A stretch of DNA of 64,000 bases from Canibacter zhoujuaniae (lineage in GTDB: Bacteria > Actinomycetota > Actinomycetes > Actinomycetales > Microbacteriaceae). The notes under the pieces are model-generated. The model made no database searches. It was not told the origin of the DNA and saw only the letters and a program-made list of their open reading frames with translations. The stretch lies in the NCBI RefSeq assembly GCF_011752015.1, contig NZ_JAAIKA010000001.1:372001-436000 (forward strand), in the 5' to 3' direction. Made by a program: the position numbers and the translations under genes. Positions within the stretch are counted from its first letter, which is position 1. Each line of letters starts with the position of its first letter. Below, in pieces: positions 10,359 through 19,523 of the stretch.

Positions 10359-10530
10359 TTCTTCTCCTACTAAGTTAAATATCTAACTGGTGTGAATAAC
10401 AAAGTTAAACCGATGCGGGCACACCTCTATAAGGGTATAGCCTACCTGAAGCAGCGAAATAGAACTTGAGAGACCTTAGACGCAGTGAATTATCATTAAA
10501 ATAGACAGCCACCCGAGGAGAGTAAGCAAC

Positions 10531-12969
10531 GTGACTCAATTTGATAGCGCAATGCGCGGTTACAACCGGAAACAGGTTGACGCTACCGTCGCCGATCTGA
10601 ACAAACAGATTGCTGATCTCAGTGAGCAGTCACACTCTCTGCAGGCCGCATTTGCTAAAACATCCAAAGAGTTAGATGAGCAGCGCGCCTTTGTTGTCGA
10701 CCTGCAAACTCAGCTTGAAGCGCTCGGCGCAACAGGTTACGCAGGTTTGGGGTTGCGCGTTGAAAAAAGTCTGAAGGCCGCCGAAGAAACTGCGCACACA
10801 CTAATGGCGCAGGCAGATGCAGACGCTGAAAAACTGCGGCGACAGACAGAGGCAGAAGCTGAACGACTGTTGCGTGATGCGCAGGAGCGTGCCGATCTAA
10901 CTCTGCAGCACAGCATCGAAGAAGCAGACCGTCTGCGCGCCCGAGCTCGCACCGATACAGACGCACTAAATACGCAGGCAAAAATACAGCGTGAGCAGCT
11001 GGAGCGGGAATCAACTCGCGCTCTAGAGCTAGCCAAGCTGCAGCAGAAACGAGAGAGCGAAGCTGCGGTTAATAAGGCCCAGAACGAGGCTAAAAGCATC
11101 ATCTCTGCAGCACAAGCTGAGGCTGCCAAAATCCTCGACGCCGCGCATGAGGAGGTTGCGGCGCTTGAAGCAAATGCGCAAGTGCTGGCAGCGGCAGTTG
11201 CCAAGCAGCAAGCTGATTTTGAGCGAGATACCGTTGAAATTCAGACTCGGCTGTTAGACGAGGCTGAGCAGAGTCGTGCAGCGTTTACAACTGCGCAAGC
11301 TCAGCGAGAGCACACTCTTGCGACAGAATACGCTGCAAAGCGGCTACAGCTGGAGACTGAATATAAAACGCTGCTTAACTCACTCGAGCAGCAAGAGCTT
11401 GAGTTGCGTGAAAAAATTTCTCGTGAAACAAGCGAGCACACCGCTAAACTTGCGCGTGAAACAGCCGAGCATGAGTCGCGTATCGCAGCAGAGTTGCGTG
11501 AGCATAATAAGCGGCTGCGCCTTGAAGAAGCGCGCGAGGCCGAAACAGCATCGCAGAGACGCGCTGATCTCGAGGTCGAACTGCAGGCCGCCCGGCAGAC
11601 AGAACTGGACAGGCGCACAACAGAGCTTGCGACATTCACAGCTAATCTCGAAGAGCGTGAAGCAATGCAGCTTGAAGAGTTAGCGCTGGCAAAAGATGCG
11701 CACGATAAGCGTCTCGCAGAACAGGTGACCGCACACTTTGCACGTCTGAGCGCCGAGCTTGCCGATCACAATGCCCGCCTAAAAGCAGAGCGCGAGGCGC
11801 AAACAGCTGAGTTAGCGCGTGAGCTGAAAGAGCACAATGAGCGCTTACAGTATGAACGCGAGAACTTTGATCTGCAGCTGGCTGAAAAGCGCGAGCAGCA
11901 GACCGCAGAGCTAAATACGGAACGAGAAAATTTCCTGCAGCAGCTGCTTGCGGATCGACAGCTTCAGGAAGCACAGCTACTGCAAGCAGCGCAGGAGCAG
12001 CAAGAACAGTTCGCACGTAATAGAGCAGCGTTCACCGCTGAACAGCAGCGCAGCCAAGCAGCACACGAAGAAACACTGCAGGCGCTTACCGCTGCGACCG
12101 AACGCGAGCTGCTGCGCCAAAAAACAACCACCGAGGATCAGCTCGCCTCTCTCGCTGCCGAGCAGCATGCACAGCTCGCAGCGGAACGGGATCTAACAGC
12201 TTCATCATTGGCCTTAGCTAAAGAAGCTGCGGCTTTGCAGCTGCAAGCTGCGCAGATAGTTGCGAAAGAAGCCGCCGCCGCAAGGCGCAAAGCCCAGGAG
12301 CGAGAGCTAGCTGCAGCAAGAGCCACGCAGGAAGAAAACCTGAGCCGCGAACTGGCAGAGCATAAGCGTTCCCTGACTGAGGAGGCAGCGCTTGCAGCAC
12401 AGAGTCTAAACAGTGATCTCGAACGGCGTCGCTCTGAGGTGTATGCCCAGCTCGAACTGGAAAAAAATCGCGTCGCGCAGGAGATTGCCGCCCTGCGTTT
12501 TGAGGCCGATGAGTATGCGCGCACAAGTCGTGAGCTGATAGAAGCTGAAAAACTCACCGCGCAAACCGAACTGGTTGAAAAACGCGCAGAATTTGATGCC
12601 GATATTAAAGCTCAAAATGAAGCTGCGCAGCAGCGAATCGACGAGGCTGTGAGGAACGCAAACGCGGATCTAGAACAGCTGCGGCAGGAAGCAGAAGCAA
12701 AGCGTGCTGAAATAACTGAATTGCACAGCAACGCAGTTGCGGAAGCTGATCGTCTGGTGACAGCGGCGAGCGAAGAATCTCAGCAGATCATCGCAGAGGC
12801 CAAGCGACGGGCGCACAACACCTTCACCGCTGCAGAAGAGCGGGCAGGACGTGTTGTCGCCGCTGCTGAGGATCGCATGAATCAGCTGAAGGTTGAGCGT
12901 GGCGCGGTTGCGAGATATTTTGAAAGTCTCGGCAGCATTCTGCCAGACACAAAGTTAGAGGATAAATGA
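10531..12969 (+). CDS. Very long DivIVA/Scy-FilP-like coiled-coil protein
   Basis: A protein of 812 residues. The first about 30 residues (MTQFDSAMRGYNRKQVDATV) resemble the membrane-targeting start of DivIVA-type proteins. Almost all the rest is charged coiled coil, rich in A, E, Q, L and R, with repeated motifs of the ELxEHNxRL kind. Actinobacterial relatives such as Scy and FilP are filament-forming scaffolds that organise polar growth, and a similar cytoskeletal role is likely. It starts at GTG after GAGGAGAG and overlaps RNase HI by four bases (ATGA). Coiled-coil similarity alone does not prove orthology. Confidence 0.72.
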   Translation: MTQFDSAMRGYNRKQVDATVADLNKQIADLSEQSHSLQAAFAKTSKELDEQRAFVVDLQTQLEALGATGYAGLGLRVEKSLKAAEETAHTLMAQADADAEKLRRQTEAEAERLLRDAQERADLTLQHSIEEADRLRARARTDTDALNTQAKIQREQLERESTRALELAKLQQKRESEAAVNKAQNEAKSIISAAQAEAAKILDAAHEEVAALEANAQVLAAAVAKQQADFERDTVEIQTRLLDEAEQSRAAFTTAQAQREHTLATEYAAKRLQLETEYKTLLNSLEQQELELREKISRETSEHTAKLARETAEHESRIAAELREHNKRLRLEEAREAETASQRRADLEVELQAARQTELDRRTTELATFTANLEEREAMQLEELALAKDAHDKRLAEQVTAHFARLSAELADHNARLKAEREAQTAELARELKEHNERLQYERENFDLQLAEKREQQTAELNTERENFLQQLLADRQLQEAQLLQAAQEQQEQFARNRAAFTAEQQRSQAAHEETLQALTAATERELLRQKTTTEDQLASLAAEQHAQLAAERDLTASSLALAKEAAALQLQAAQIVAKEAAAARRKAQERELAAARATQEENLSRELAEHKRSLTEEAALAAQSLNSDLERRRSEVYAQLELEKNRVAQEIAALRFEADEYARTSRELIEAEKLTAQTELVEKRAEFDADIKAQNEAAQQRIDEAVRNANADLEQLRQEAEAKRAEITELHSNAVAEADRLVTAASEESQQIIAEAKRRAHNTFTAAEERAGRVVAAAEDRMNQLKVERGAVARYFESLGSILPDTKLEDK

Positions 12970-13568
12970 CATTACGGGCAGCGACCGATGGGTCAGCGCT
13001 AAACAATCCAGGGCCGGCAGGCTGGGCATGGGTTATTGATGCAGACAACTGGGCTGCCGGTGGGTGGCAGTCAGCAACCAATAATAAAGCCGAGCTCACC
13101 GCGATCCTTGAACTATTACACGCAACCGCGCACATCGATGAAGAGCTTGTAATTCTGACAGACAGCAAGTATGCGATCGATTCAATCACAAAGTGGATGG
13201 CCGGGTGGAAACGTCGCGGCTGGCGGAAGGCTGACGGCTCCCCCGTCCTCAATTTAGAAATTATGCAGGATCTCGATGCGGCCGTGCAGGGTCGAGATGT
13301 GCGTTTCGAATGGGTTAAGGGGCATGCCGGGCATCCGCTAAATGAAATGGCAGACAGGATCGCAAACGATGCGGCAAAGTCTTTTAAGACTAATCAGACT
13401 CTGCAGACCGGCCCTGGGCTTGCGGATACGACCGAAACAGCAGCACCAGCGGTAGCAGCAAAGACTGACGACACTTCTGATCTCCTCGCACGCCTTACAG
13501 CGCTCGAGGCACGTGTTGCAGAATTAGAAAATACGGTGCACAGTTCGGCGGCTAATAAACTGTTTTAA
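12966..13568 (+). CDS. rnhA: Ribonuclease HI with a C-terminal coiled-coil tail
   Basis: Cuts RNA in RNA-DNA hybrids. The DEDD catalytic set is complete: D8 (TDGSA), E43 (NNKAEL), D66 (TDSKY) and D130 (EMADR), with the loop histidine H120 (KGHAGH). The nuclease core ends near residue 140. A low-complexity linker follows, and then a short coiled coil (LLARLTALEARVAELE) that standard RNase HI lacks. It overlaps the upstream coiled-coil gene by four bases, so translation is probably coupled. Confidence 0.93.
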   Translation: MTLRAATDGSALNNPGPAGWAWVIDADNWAAGGWQSATNNKAELTAILELLHATAHIDEELVILTDSKYAIDSITKWMAGWKRRGWRKADGSPVLNLEIMQDLDAAVQGRDVRFEWVKGHAGHPLNEMADRIANDAAKSFKTNQTLQTGPGLADTTETAAPAVAAKTDDTSDLLARLTALEARVAELENTVHSSAANKLF

Positions 13569-13846
13569 GCTAATCGCCAGCAGTGACTGTGCCAGTGACG
13601 CCGGTCGGCCACAGCGGCAGCCGATCCGAAAAATCCTTCTTTTTGCCAAACAACAACGTGTGCCTGACCTACCGGAATTAAATTATTGCACCCTGGGCAT
13701 GTGTAGTTTTTTATCGCCCTGTCAGCAGGAATTTGTCGCACAAAATACTCTTCGCCGCGCCGGCTTTGAATTGCGGCGCCACCGTTAGCGAGAAAACTAA
13801 CATCTCGGATCTTTGCTTGCGGCGCACGACGATTTCTGCGCCCCAC
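13565..13846 (-). CDS. Small Zn-ribbon-like conserved actinobacterial protein
   Basis: About 93 residues with the conserved core YTCPGCNNLIPVGQAHVVVW and C-terminal DRRHWHSHCWR. Cysteines and histidines suggest a metal site (CxxC and HxHC). Similar short proteins of unknown function, often mislabelled ATP/GTP-binding, are widespread in Actinobacteria. I place the start at the GTG at 13846, just after the upstream stop at 13849. The open frame runs further upstream, but that part overlaps the exported protein gene. It is convergent with rnhA, and the ends overlap by four bases. Confidence 0.72.
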   Translation of the reverse strand: MGRRNRRAPQAKIRDVSFLANGGAAIQSRRGEEYFVRQIPADRAIKNYTCPGCNNLIPVGQAHVVVWQKEGFFGSAAAVADRRHWHSHCWRLA

Positions 13847-13848
13847 TG

Positions 13849-14481
13849 TTAATACCAGCCGACCGACTCTGAGTGACCCCACGCGCCACACGGTGAGCCG
13901 TATCGGGCGACGATATAACCCAGACCCCAACGAATTTGAGTATCAGGGTTGGTGCGCCAGTCAGCGCCAGCTGAGGCCATTTTTTCACCGGGGAGTGCTT
14001 GCGGGATTCCGTATGCGCCAGAAGATGCATTCATTGCGCTCGGGTTCCAGTTTGACTCACGCTGCCAGAGTGAAACCAGGCAGGCAAATTCCTGATCGTT
14101 AGCTACATAGCCGCGAGCTATTTCTTGCGCAGAGCCTGGTGACACAGCAGGAGCTGGCGGAGCGAAGGCAGGCGCAGCACCCCCACCGCTTGCAGCATCA
14201 GACGTCGTGACAGCTTTTGGTTCAGGCTCCGGCTTTGGAATCTCAGCAATTTCAAGCGGCGGCAGCTCAAACTCAACCTGTGCTGTTGCGGCAGCCATAA
14301 GTTCCTGATTCAGCGTCTCGCCGGGGGCCAGCGGGATCACTTCAGCTGAGGCGTAGTTGAGGCCTGAAACAGGCGCAATTGCAAAAACACCCGCCACGGC
14401 GACAGCAGAAACAGCAGCCAAGAGACCGCGACCGGCTCGGCGTTGCTTCTTTCGTGGTGTTAGCTGTTTTAAATCAGTCAC
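13849..14481 (-). CDS. Exported lytic-transglycosylase-like protein
   Basis: 210 residues. An N-terminal signal follows a basic start (KKQRRAGR, then a hydrophobic run to about residue 45). A Pro/Glu/Ala-rich linker spans about 70-115. The C-terminal SLT-like domain contains CLVSLWQRESNWNPSA with the catalytic glutamate in RESNW, SGAYGIPQA, and WGLGYIVARYGSPCGAW. This type cleaves or remodels peptidoglycan outside the membrane. The two cysteines could form a disulfide. The start is a GTG. The zinc-ribbon gene follows directly. Confidence 0.8.
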   Translation of the reverse strand: MTDLKQLTPRKKQRRAGRGLLAAVSAVAVAGVFAIAPVSGLNYASAEVIPLAPGETLNQELMAAATAQVEFELPPLEIAEIPKPEPEPKAVTTSDAASGGGAAPAFAPPAPAVSPGSAQEIARGYVANDQEFACLVSLWQRESNWNPSAMNASSGAYGIPQALPGEKMASAGADWRTNPDTQIRWGLGYIVARYGSPCGAWGHSESVGWY

Positions 14482-14533
14482 AATGTGTTTATATTACCAT
14501 TTGATTACAACGGCTGCGATCGCGCTCTCTCAG

Positions 14534-15091
14534 TTAAGAGCGGGCGTATAGCAGCAGCTCAACCACACTATCGAGCAGCGCATCAACCTGTGCCTCGTCA
14601 TAGCCGCGCCACTCTGAGAAAAATACCGCTTCGCGCACCTGGCTGATAGACAGCTTGCTCTCCCCCGCGAGACCTGCTGCCACACGTTCGAGAAAAGCAT
14701 CAACCTGGCTGCGCCGGTAACCAAAAGTGAGCAGGTTGCGCCGACGGAATTTTTCGCCACGCGGGCGCATAAGCCGGTTTGCAACCTCACGCGCTAACTG
14801 ATTTTTTTCGGCTTCAATCACAGCAGATTCAGAGTTTGCGTTTGAGTTGCGACCTGCTCGTGCAGCAAAAACATCCTCTAACCGCTCGAGGGCAGCATCA
14901 ACATAGCGGGCCGCATAGCCGTTTTTTTGTAGTTTAAAAGACACCGTGCGCAAATCATCAGCGGTAACTGCACCGTCTTGCTCGCCCTCATAGGCTGCGC
15001 GTGCCTTCGCGAACAACTCATCGACCTGCGCTGTGTTGTATCCAAGCTCACCACCCACAGCAAGCGGAAGCGCTTCCTCATTACGGCTCAT
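14534..15091 (-). CDS. DivIVA-domain repeat protein
   Basis: 185 residues with three copies of a short DivIVA-like motif: GYNTAQVDELFAKA near residue 17, FGYRRSQVDAFLERV near 123 and RGYDEAQVDALLDSV near 162. A similar pattern around GYAARYVDAALERL suggests a fourth, weaker copy. Proteins of this build occur in actinobacteria, are usually of unknown function, and may interact with the polar scaffold. The stop of cdsA lies at the start of this gene (15088-15091 overlap), so the two may be translationally coupled. Confidence 0.72.
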   Translation of the reverse strand: MSRNEEALPLAVGGELGYNTAQVDELFAKARAAYEGEQDGAVTADDLRTVSFKLQKNGYAARYVDAALERLEDVFAARAGRNSNANSESAVIEAEKNQLAREVANRLMRPRGEKFRRRNLLTFGYRRSQVDAFLERVAAGLAGESKLSISQVREAVFFSEWRGYDEAQVDALLDSVVELLLYARS

Positions 15092-16005
15092 ATCACTCCG
15101 ATCAAAAAAGCGGCCATAAACACTGGAATCACAGAGGGAAGTATCGAGTCCAGCCGATCCAAAAGACCCCCGTGTCCCGGAATCAGGTTGCTCATATCCT
15201 TAACGTTCAAATTCCGTTTAATTAGTGACTCCACAAGATCGCCGGCTGTCGCTGTGATCAGCACAGCAAGCCCCAGAATTACGCCAAGCCACCAAGGCTG
15301 CTGCAGGAAAAAATGAGCTGCCAAAGCACCAGCTATAACCGCAGTTGCAGCGGCACCGGCAAAACCCTCCCAGGTTTTATTAGGGCTGATGCGCGGCGCC
15401 ATCTTGTGTTTGCCAAATGAGACGCCCGCCGCCCACGCACCAATATCGCAGACAACAGGAAGCAGCACAAGCGTGAAAACCCACCATTCACCGTAGGGTT
15501 CAATCTTGACGAAGTTAACCGCGATACCGAGCAAAAACGGAATATAAACAAGCGTAAAAACACCGGATGCAAGATCAGCAATTAGAGTGCGCCAGGGCAC
15601 TTTCCAACCGGGAATGATGCTTTCAACAGCACGCCAGAGCATCAAAAACAGTGCTGCTCCGAAGAGGGACCAGAGTAAGCCTTCAAGGCCCCAGAAATAG
15701 GCGCCGATTAGAATAGCAGCCCCGCCCAGTGAAACACCGATACGCGGCACACGCCGGCCGGCCTGGCGGAAAGCGGTTGCCAGTTCGATCATCGCCATGA
15801 TCCCAAACAGCAGCGCCACAACAAGCAGCAGCGGTGTCCAGACAAAGACACTAATTAGAAAGATCGCCGCTAATAGCAGGCCGGAAGCAAGCGCAAAAAC
15901 CAGGTTGCGGCCGACGCGTTCTGTGACCCGCGCATTAGCTGCATCAAATTTCTGCCGATTTGCTTCAAACTGAGCCCGCAGTTGGCGGCGATCCTTTTGT
16001 TGCAT
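15088..16005 (-). CDS. cdsA: Phosphatidate cytidylyltransferase
   Basis: Makes CDP-diacylglycerol from phosphatidate and CTP, the branch point for phospholipids. The protein is 305 residues with about eight membrane segments. The family signature is clear near residues 262-288: it begins SLIKRN, contains KDMSN, and ends PGHGGLLDRLD. It follows frr by six bases, in the usual frr-cdsA order. Confidence 0.95.
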   Translation of the reverse strand: MQQKDRRQLRAQFEANRQKFDAANARVTERVGRNLVFALASGLLLAAIFLISVFVWTPLLLVVALLFGIMAMIELATAFRQAGRRVPRIGVSLGGAAILIGAYFWGLEGLLWSLFGAALFLMLWRAVESIIPGWKVPWRTLIADLASGVFTLVYIPFLLGIAVNFVKIEPYGEWWVFTLVLLPVVCDIGAWAAGVSFGKHKMAPRISPNKTWEGFAGAAATAVIAGALAAHFFLQQPWWLGVILGLAVLITATAGDLVESLIKRNLNVKDMSNLIPGHGGLLDRLDSILPSVIPVFMAAFLIGVI

Positions 16006-16011
16006 TAAGAG

Positions 16012-16566
16012 TTAAACCTCGAGAAGCTCAGCTTCTTTACCCGCGAGAGCGGCATCAATCTGATCGATAAATGACTTGGTCACGCTCTCCAGTTCTTTTT
16101 CGGCACGCGCAATCTCGTCTTCGCCGACTTCGCTCTTCAAAGCGTCGAGCTCGTCCTTCGCCTTGCGACGTGCGCCGCGCACCGCAACACGGCCTTCTTC
16201 AGCCCTGTTCTTTACCATCTTCACATAGTCGCGACGACGCTCTTCTGTTAGCTCTGGCAGGGTTACGCGCACAACATTGCCGTCGTTAGTCGGGTTTGCG
16301 CCGAGATTCGGCATGTCACGGATTGCCTTTTCGATTTCGGTCAGAGCGCCTTTATCGTAGGGGCTAATTAGGAGGCTGCGTGCGTCCTGATTCTGCACTG
16401 AGGCAAGCTGTGGCAGCGGGGTTGGAGTGCCGTAGTAGTCAACCATCACATTCTGCAGCAGCGCTGGGTTTGCGCGCCCGGTGCGCACTCCAGCAAAACC
16501 CTCTTTCACTGCTTCAACAGCTTTGGCCATGCGATCTTTCACATCTGTAAAGACTTCGTTAATCAC
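16012..16566 (-). CDS. frr: Ribosome recycling factor
   Basis: RRF splits the post-termination ribosome together with EF-G. Recognised by the [11 protein letters not shown] and [14 protein letters not shown] motifs and by [26 protein letters not shown] choose the GTG at 16566 (VINEVFTDV), because GGAG lies six bases before it and the protein is then 184 residues, the usual size. An in-frame ATG at 16578 would add four residues. Confidence 0.95.
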   Translation of the reverse strand: MINEVFTDVKDRMAKAVEAVKEGFAGVRTGRANPALLQNVMVDYYGTPTPLPQLASVQNQDARSLLISPYDKGALTEIEKAIRDMPNLGANPTNDGNVVRVTLPELTEERRRDYVKMVKNRAEEGRVAVRGARRKAKDELDALKSEVGEDEIARAEKELESVTKSFIDQIDAALAGKEAELLEV

Positions 16567-16666
16567 CCTTAACTCCATTCCTATTGGATCAATGCTTAAA
16601 GCATACCCACTCGCCTACGTGAGACCGCGTTTGCCTCACGCAGGATTTAACTATTTAGAGTGCGCG

Positions 16667-17377
16667 CTATGCTCGCACCGAGGTGCCAATCTCTGCGCCA
16701 AGAATCGCACGAGTAATATTTCCCTCTGGTTGCATTCCGAAAACACGCATTGGCATCTTGTTGTCCATGCACAGGCTAAATGCGGTGGCGTCAACAACCT
16801 TCAGACCCTGCCGCAGTGCATCAGCATAGGTGATTTCATCGATCTTAGTCGCGTTTGGGTCTTTATTCGGATCAGCGGTATACACGCCATCAACACCGTT
16901 TTTCGCAACAAGCACCTCGTCTGCGCCAATTTCAAGCGCACGCTGTGCTGCAACTGTGTCGGTTGAGAAGTATGGCAGACCGGCCCCGGCCCCAAAGATC
17001 ACCACCCTATCTTTTTCGAGGTGTCGAATAGCGCGCAGCGGAACATAGTTTTCTGCCACCTGCGTCATCGCGATCGCCGACTGCACCCGGCTCGGCACAC
17101 CCGCCTGCTCGATAAAATCTTGCAGCGCGAGGGCGTTCATAACGGTGCCGAGCATACCCATATAGTCGGCGCGTGCACGGTCGATACCGCCCTGTGAGAG
17201 CTCAGCGCCGCGGAAAAAGTTGCCACCGCCAACAACGACAGCGATCTGCGCTTGTTTGCTTGCTTCTGCAATTTCAGCAGCTATTTGACTGACAACACTA
17301 GGGTTTACACCGAGTGCACCGGCGCCGAATGCCTCGCCTGAAAGCTTCAATAGAACCCGACGTTTTTGTTCTGACAT
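16667..17377 (-). CDS. pyrH: Uridylate kinase
   Basis: Phosphorylates UMP to UDP. It is an amino-acid-kinase-fold enzyme with [18 protein letters not shown] and DPNKDPNA motifs. I choose the ATG at 17377 (MSEQKRR), because AAGGGCGG precedes it. A GTG at 17392 is in frame but overlaps that ribosome-binding site. The 100 bases between pyrH and frr show no clear signal. Confidence 0.95.
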   Translation of the reverse strand: MSEQKRRVLLKLSGEAFGAGALGVNPSVVSQIAAEIAEASKQAQIAVVVGGGNFFRGAELSQGGIDRARADYMGMLGTVMNALALQDFIEQAGVPSRVQSAIAMTQVAENYVPLRAIRHLEKDRVVIFGAGAGLPYFSTDTVAAQRALEIGADEVLVAKNGVDGVYTADPNKDPNATKIDEITYADALRQGLKVVDATAFSLCMDNKMPMRVFGMQPEGNITRAILGAEIGTSVRA

Positions 17378-17487
17378 CTTGCCGCCCTTCACCGTTTACC
17401 CATATTCTGCTTCTCCAATAATAATGGACGCGGGCCCCACTCGCAGAGGACTAATTTCATACGTGTTGGCCGCCGATCCGCAAGAAA

Positions 17488-17515
17488 ATGGCCCCCGGGA
17501 AAACCCGGAGGCCAT
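17488..17515 (-). terminator. Terminator downstream of tsf
   Basis: A 12-bp stem with one mismatch and a four-base loop (ATGGCC.CCGGG arms). On the minus strand it is followed by TTTTCTT. It lies 22 bases after the tsf stop, so rpsB-tsf can form its own transcript apart from pyrH-frr-cdsA. Confidence 0.8.
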
Positions 17516-17536
17516 CTCTAATCTAAGCCGCTAGGC

Positions 17537-18364
17537 TTATGCGCCAACCTTCAGGCGCGCAAAGCCCTGGATGGTGATGCCAGCCTGATCAACAACCTGC
17601 TGCACGCTGAGCTTGTTGTCGCGTGCGTAAGGCTGCTCGAGCAGCGCAATGTTCTTGAAGAAACCGGTGAGGCGACCCTCGATGATCTTTGGCAGAGCAG
17701 CCTCTGGCTTGCCCTCACCCTTCGCGATCTCGGTCACGATCTCTTCTTCCTTCTTCACCTCTTCAGCCGGAACATCTTCACGGCTGAGGTAGACAGGATC
17801 AGCGAATGAAATGTGCTGTGCAATCGCGCGAGCAGTCTCATCATCGCTGCCTGAGTATGCAACGACTACGCCAACCTGTGGTGGCAGATCTTTTGAGGTG
17901 CGGTGCATGTAAACGGCAACCTTGTCGCCCTTTACAACTGCAACGCGACGCAGTTCAAGTTTTTCGCCGATAATCGCAGCGTCATCGTTGATGAGCTCTG
18001 CAACGGTCTGACCGTCAGCGTCTGCTGCAAGCGCAGACTCTAGGTCTTCTGCACCTGCGGCAACAACAGCGGCGAGCACCTTCTCGCCAAGCTCAACGAA
18101 CTTAGCGTTCTTTGCAACGAAGTCGGTCTCGCAAGCAAGCTCGATCAGAGTTGCTGAGCCCTCGTTTTCTGAGACAGCAACGAGACCCTCGGTGGTTGCG
18201 CGACCCTCACGCTTTGCAACACCCTTGGCGCCCTGCAAGCGCAGGATCTCGATCGCCTTTTCGATATCGCCGTTAGCCTCTTCGAGTGCCTTCTTGCTGT
18301 CCATCATGCCAGCGCCGAGACGCTCGCGAAGTTCTTTCACAGCGGCCATAGTTACTGCAGCCAT
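17537..18364 (-). CDS. tsf: Elongation factor Ts
   Basis: The nucleotide exchange factor for EF-Tu. The N-terminal UBA-like domain carries KELRERLGAGMMDSKKALEE, then ACETDFVAKN, the core EF-Tu contact motif. Length 275. GGAG lies four bases before the ATG. A second ATG five codons in is possible. It follows rpsB by 37 bases. Confidence 0.97.
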   Translation of the reverse strand: MAAVTMAAVKELRERLGAGMMDSKKALEEANGDIEKAIEILRLQGAKGVAKREGRATTEGLVAVSENEGSATLIELACETDFVAKNAKFVELGEKVLAAVVAAGAEDLESALAADADGQTVAELINDDAAIIGEKLELRRVAVVKGDKVAVYMHRTSKDLPPQVGVVVAYSGSDDETARAIAQHISFADPVYLSREDVPAEEVKKEEEIVTEIAKGEGKPEAALPKIIEGRLTGFFKNIALLEQPYARDNKLSVQQVVDQAGITIQGFARLKVGA

Positions 18365-18401
18365 GTCACTCCTAAGTAGTTAGTGTTATAAAAATTACAA
18401 A

Positions 18402-19226
18402 TTATTCAGCAGCTGGTGCTTCTGCCGCAGCTTCTTCGGTTGCAGCTGCAGCCTCTGGAGCATCCTGGCTCTCAGCGTTAAGCAGCTCAACTTCCCACTC
18501 TGCGAGCGGCTCTGCAGCTTCGCCGTCAACCGGCTTCTGGTGGCGCTCAAGCATGCCCTGAGCTGCTGCGTCAGCGATGATACGGGTGAGCAGGCCAACT
18601 GAACGGATAGAGTCGTCGTTACCTGGAATTGGGTAGGTTACGTCGTCTGGGTCGCAGTTGCTGTCGAGAATAGCGATAACCGGAATGCCCAGCTTCTTTG
18701 CCTCTTCAATAGCGAGGCTTTCTTTATTGGTGTCAACAACCCACAGAGCTGAAGGGGTCTTAGACATGTGGCGGATACCGCCCAGTGACTTCTGCAGCTT
18801 CTCAAGCTCGCGCTTCTTCAGCAGCAGCTCTTTCTTGGTAAAGCCGGTGGTGCCACCCTCATAGTCGAGTGCTTCAAGCTCTTTCATGCGCTCTAGGCGA
18901 CCGGTAACGGTCTGGAAGTTGGTGAGCAAACCACCCAGCCAGCGGAAGTTAACATATGGCTGGTTTACGCGTGCTGCCTGCTCAACGATTGCGCCCTGCG
19001 CCTGCTTCTTGGTGCCGACGAAAAGAATCTGGCCACCGCGAGCAACTGTGTTCTTTACGAACTCGTATGCCTCGTCAATGTAACCGAGTGACTGCTGGAG
19101 GTCGATGATGTGGTTGCCTGAACGCTCAGCGAAGATAAAGTTCTTCATCTTTGGGTTCCAGCGGCGGGTCTGATGCCCGAAGTGCACACCAGCGTCAAGG
19201 AGCTGGCGAATGGTTACTACTGCCAT
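18402..19226 (-). CDS. rpsB: 30S ribosomal protein S2
   Basis: 274 residues. Hallmarks are [19 protein letters not shown] and [11 protein letters not shown], followed by the [12 protein letters not shown] region. The C-terminus has an Ala/Glu-rich tail typical of actinobacteria. AAGGAAT precedes the start. A leader of about 160 bases with several stable hairpins lies upstream and may mediate feedback by S2. Confidence 0.97.
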   Translation of the reverse strand: MAVVTIRQLLDAGVHFGHQTRRWNPKMKNFIFAERSGNHIIDLQQSLGYIDEAYEFVKNTVARGGQILFVGTKKQAQGAIVEQAARVNQPYVNFRWLGGLLTNFQTVTGRLERMKELEALDYEGGTTGFTKKELLLKKRELEKLQKSLGGIRHMSKTPSALWVVDTNKESLAIEEAKKLGIPVIAILDSNCDPDDVTYPIPGNDDSIRSVGLLTRIIADAAAQGMLERHQKPVDGEAAEPLAEWEVELLNAESQDAPEAAAATEEAAAEAPAAE

Positions 19227-19386
19227 TACAGATATTCCTTTGTGTTATGCGTGTTTTACACGCGCTTACGGTTTAAAACACCTGTGTTTACCACAGGCCC
19301 TGGTGCCTAATGCCCCACCACTTACCGTGTAAGACCGTTGGCCGGGCAGTTTTATTAGGCACGCGAAGTCACCTCTTACGAGGCGC
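19227..19386 (-). promoter_or_regulatory. Structured 5-prime leader of rpsB, candidate autoregulatory RNA
   Basis: On the minus strand the leader can fold into successive stems. A small hairpin, CCTC/GAGG, is at 19372-19383. A long stem has outer arms GTGCCTAAT/ATTAGGCAC (19354-19362 with 19303-19311), inner GCCC/GGGC pairs and an apical CTTAC/GTAAG hairpin at 19321-19333. CCTGTG/CACAGG lies near 19281-19297. GCGTGT/ACACGC at 19249-19263 sits about nine bases before the ribosome-binding site. S2 regulates its own mRNA in other bacteria. Pairings were read by eye. Confidence 0.55.
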
Positions 19387-19392
19387 TCTTTA

Positions 19393-19398
19393 AGGATA
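19393..19398 (-). promoter_or_regulatory. Candidate extended -10 promoter of rpsB-tsf
   Basis: The minus strand reads TGGTATCCT, an extended -10 pattern, with the -10 hexamer TATCCT here. No good -35 is visible. It would start transcription near 19386, giving a leader that includes all the hairpins above. Confidence 0.4.
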
Positions 19399-19415
19399 CC
19401 AGTTTATTGCCACTG

Positions 19416-19476
19416 AAGTTGTTGCCAGCGATATTAAAACTCACCTAAGTTGCTGCCAGCGGAATTAAACCTCGCC
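19416..19476. repeat. Two imperfect 30-base direct repeats upstream of rpsB
   Basis: Two copies with a 31-base period, at 19416-19445 and 19447-19476. Both contain AAGTTG.TGCCAGCG followed by ATTAAA.CTC. They sit between the rpsB promoter and the zinc operator. Function is unknown; they could bind a regulator. Confidence 0.5.
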
Positions 19477-19487
19477 GCCACGCCGTT

Positions 19488-19516
19488 TTGATAATCATTA
19501 TCATTTCATATACGAT
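19488..19516 (+). promoter_or_regulatory. Promoter overlapping a Fur/Zur-type operator
   Basis: TGATAATCATTATCA at 19489-19503 is a perfect 7-1-7 inverted repeat of the Fur-superfamily type (Fur, Zur, PerR). A -35 box TTGATA (19488-19493) and a -10 box TACGAT (19511-19516) are separated by 17 bases, so the operator covers the -35 and spacer. Transcription should begin at about the ATG at 19524, which suggests a leaderless mRNA repressed by metal. Confidence 0.7.
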
Positions 19517-19523
19517 TGTCTGC

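Noticed and set aside
10655-12615. Several long frames antisense to the coiled-coil gene
   Set aside because: They are shadows of a GC-skewed, repetitive coding sequence; their proteins are low in complexity and have no ribosome-binding sites.
13847-13930. Longer start of the small zinc-ribbon gene
   Set aside because: The extra 28 codons overlap the upstream exported protein gene and lack family similarity; the GTG at 13846 fits better.
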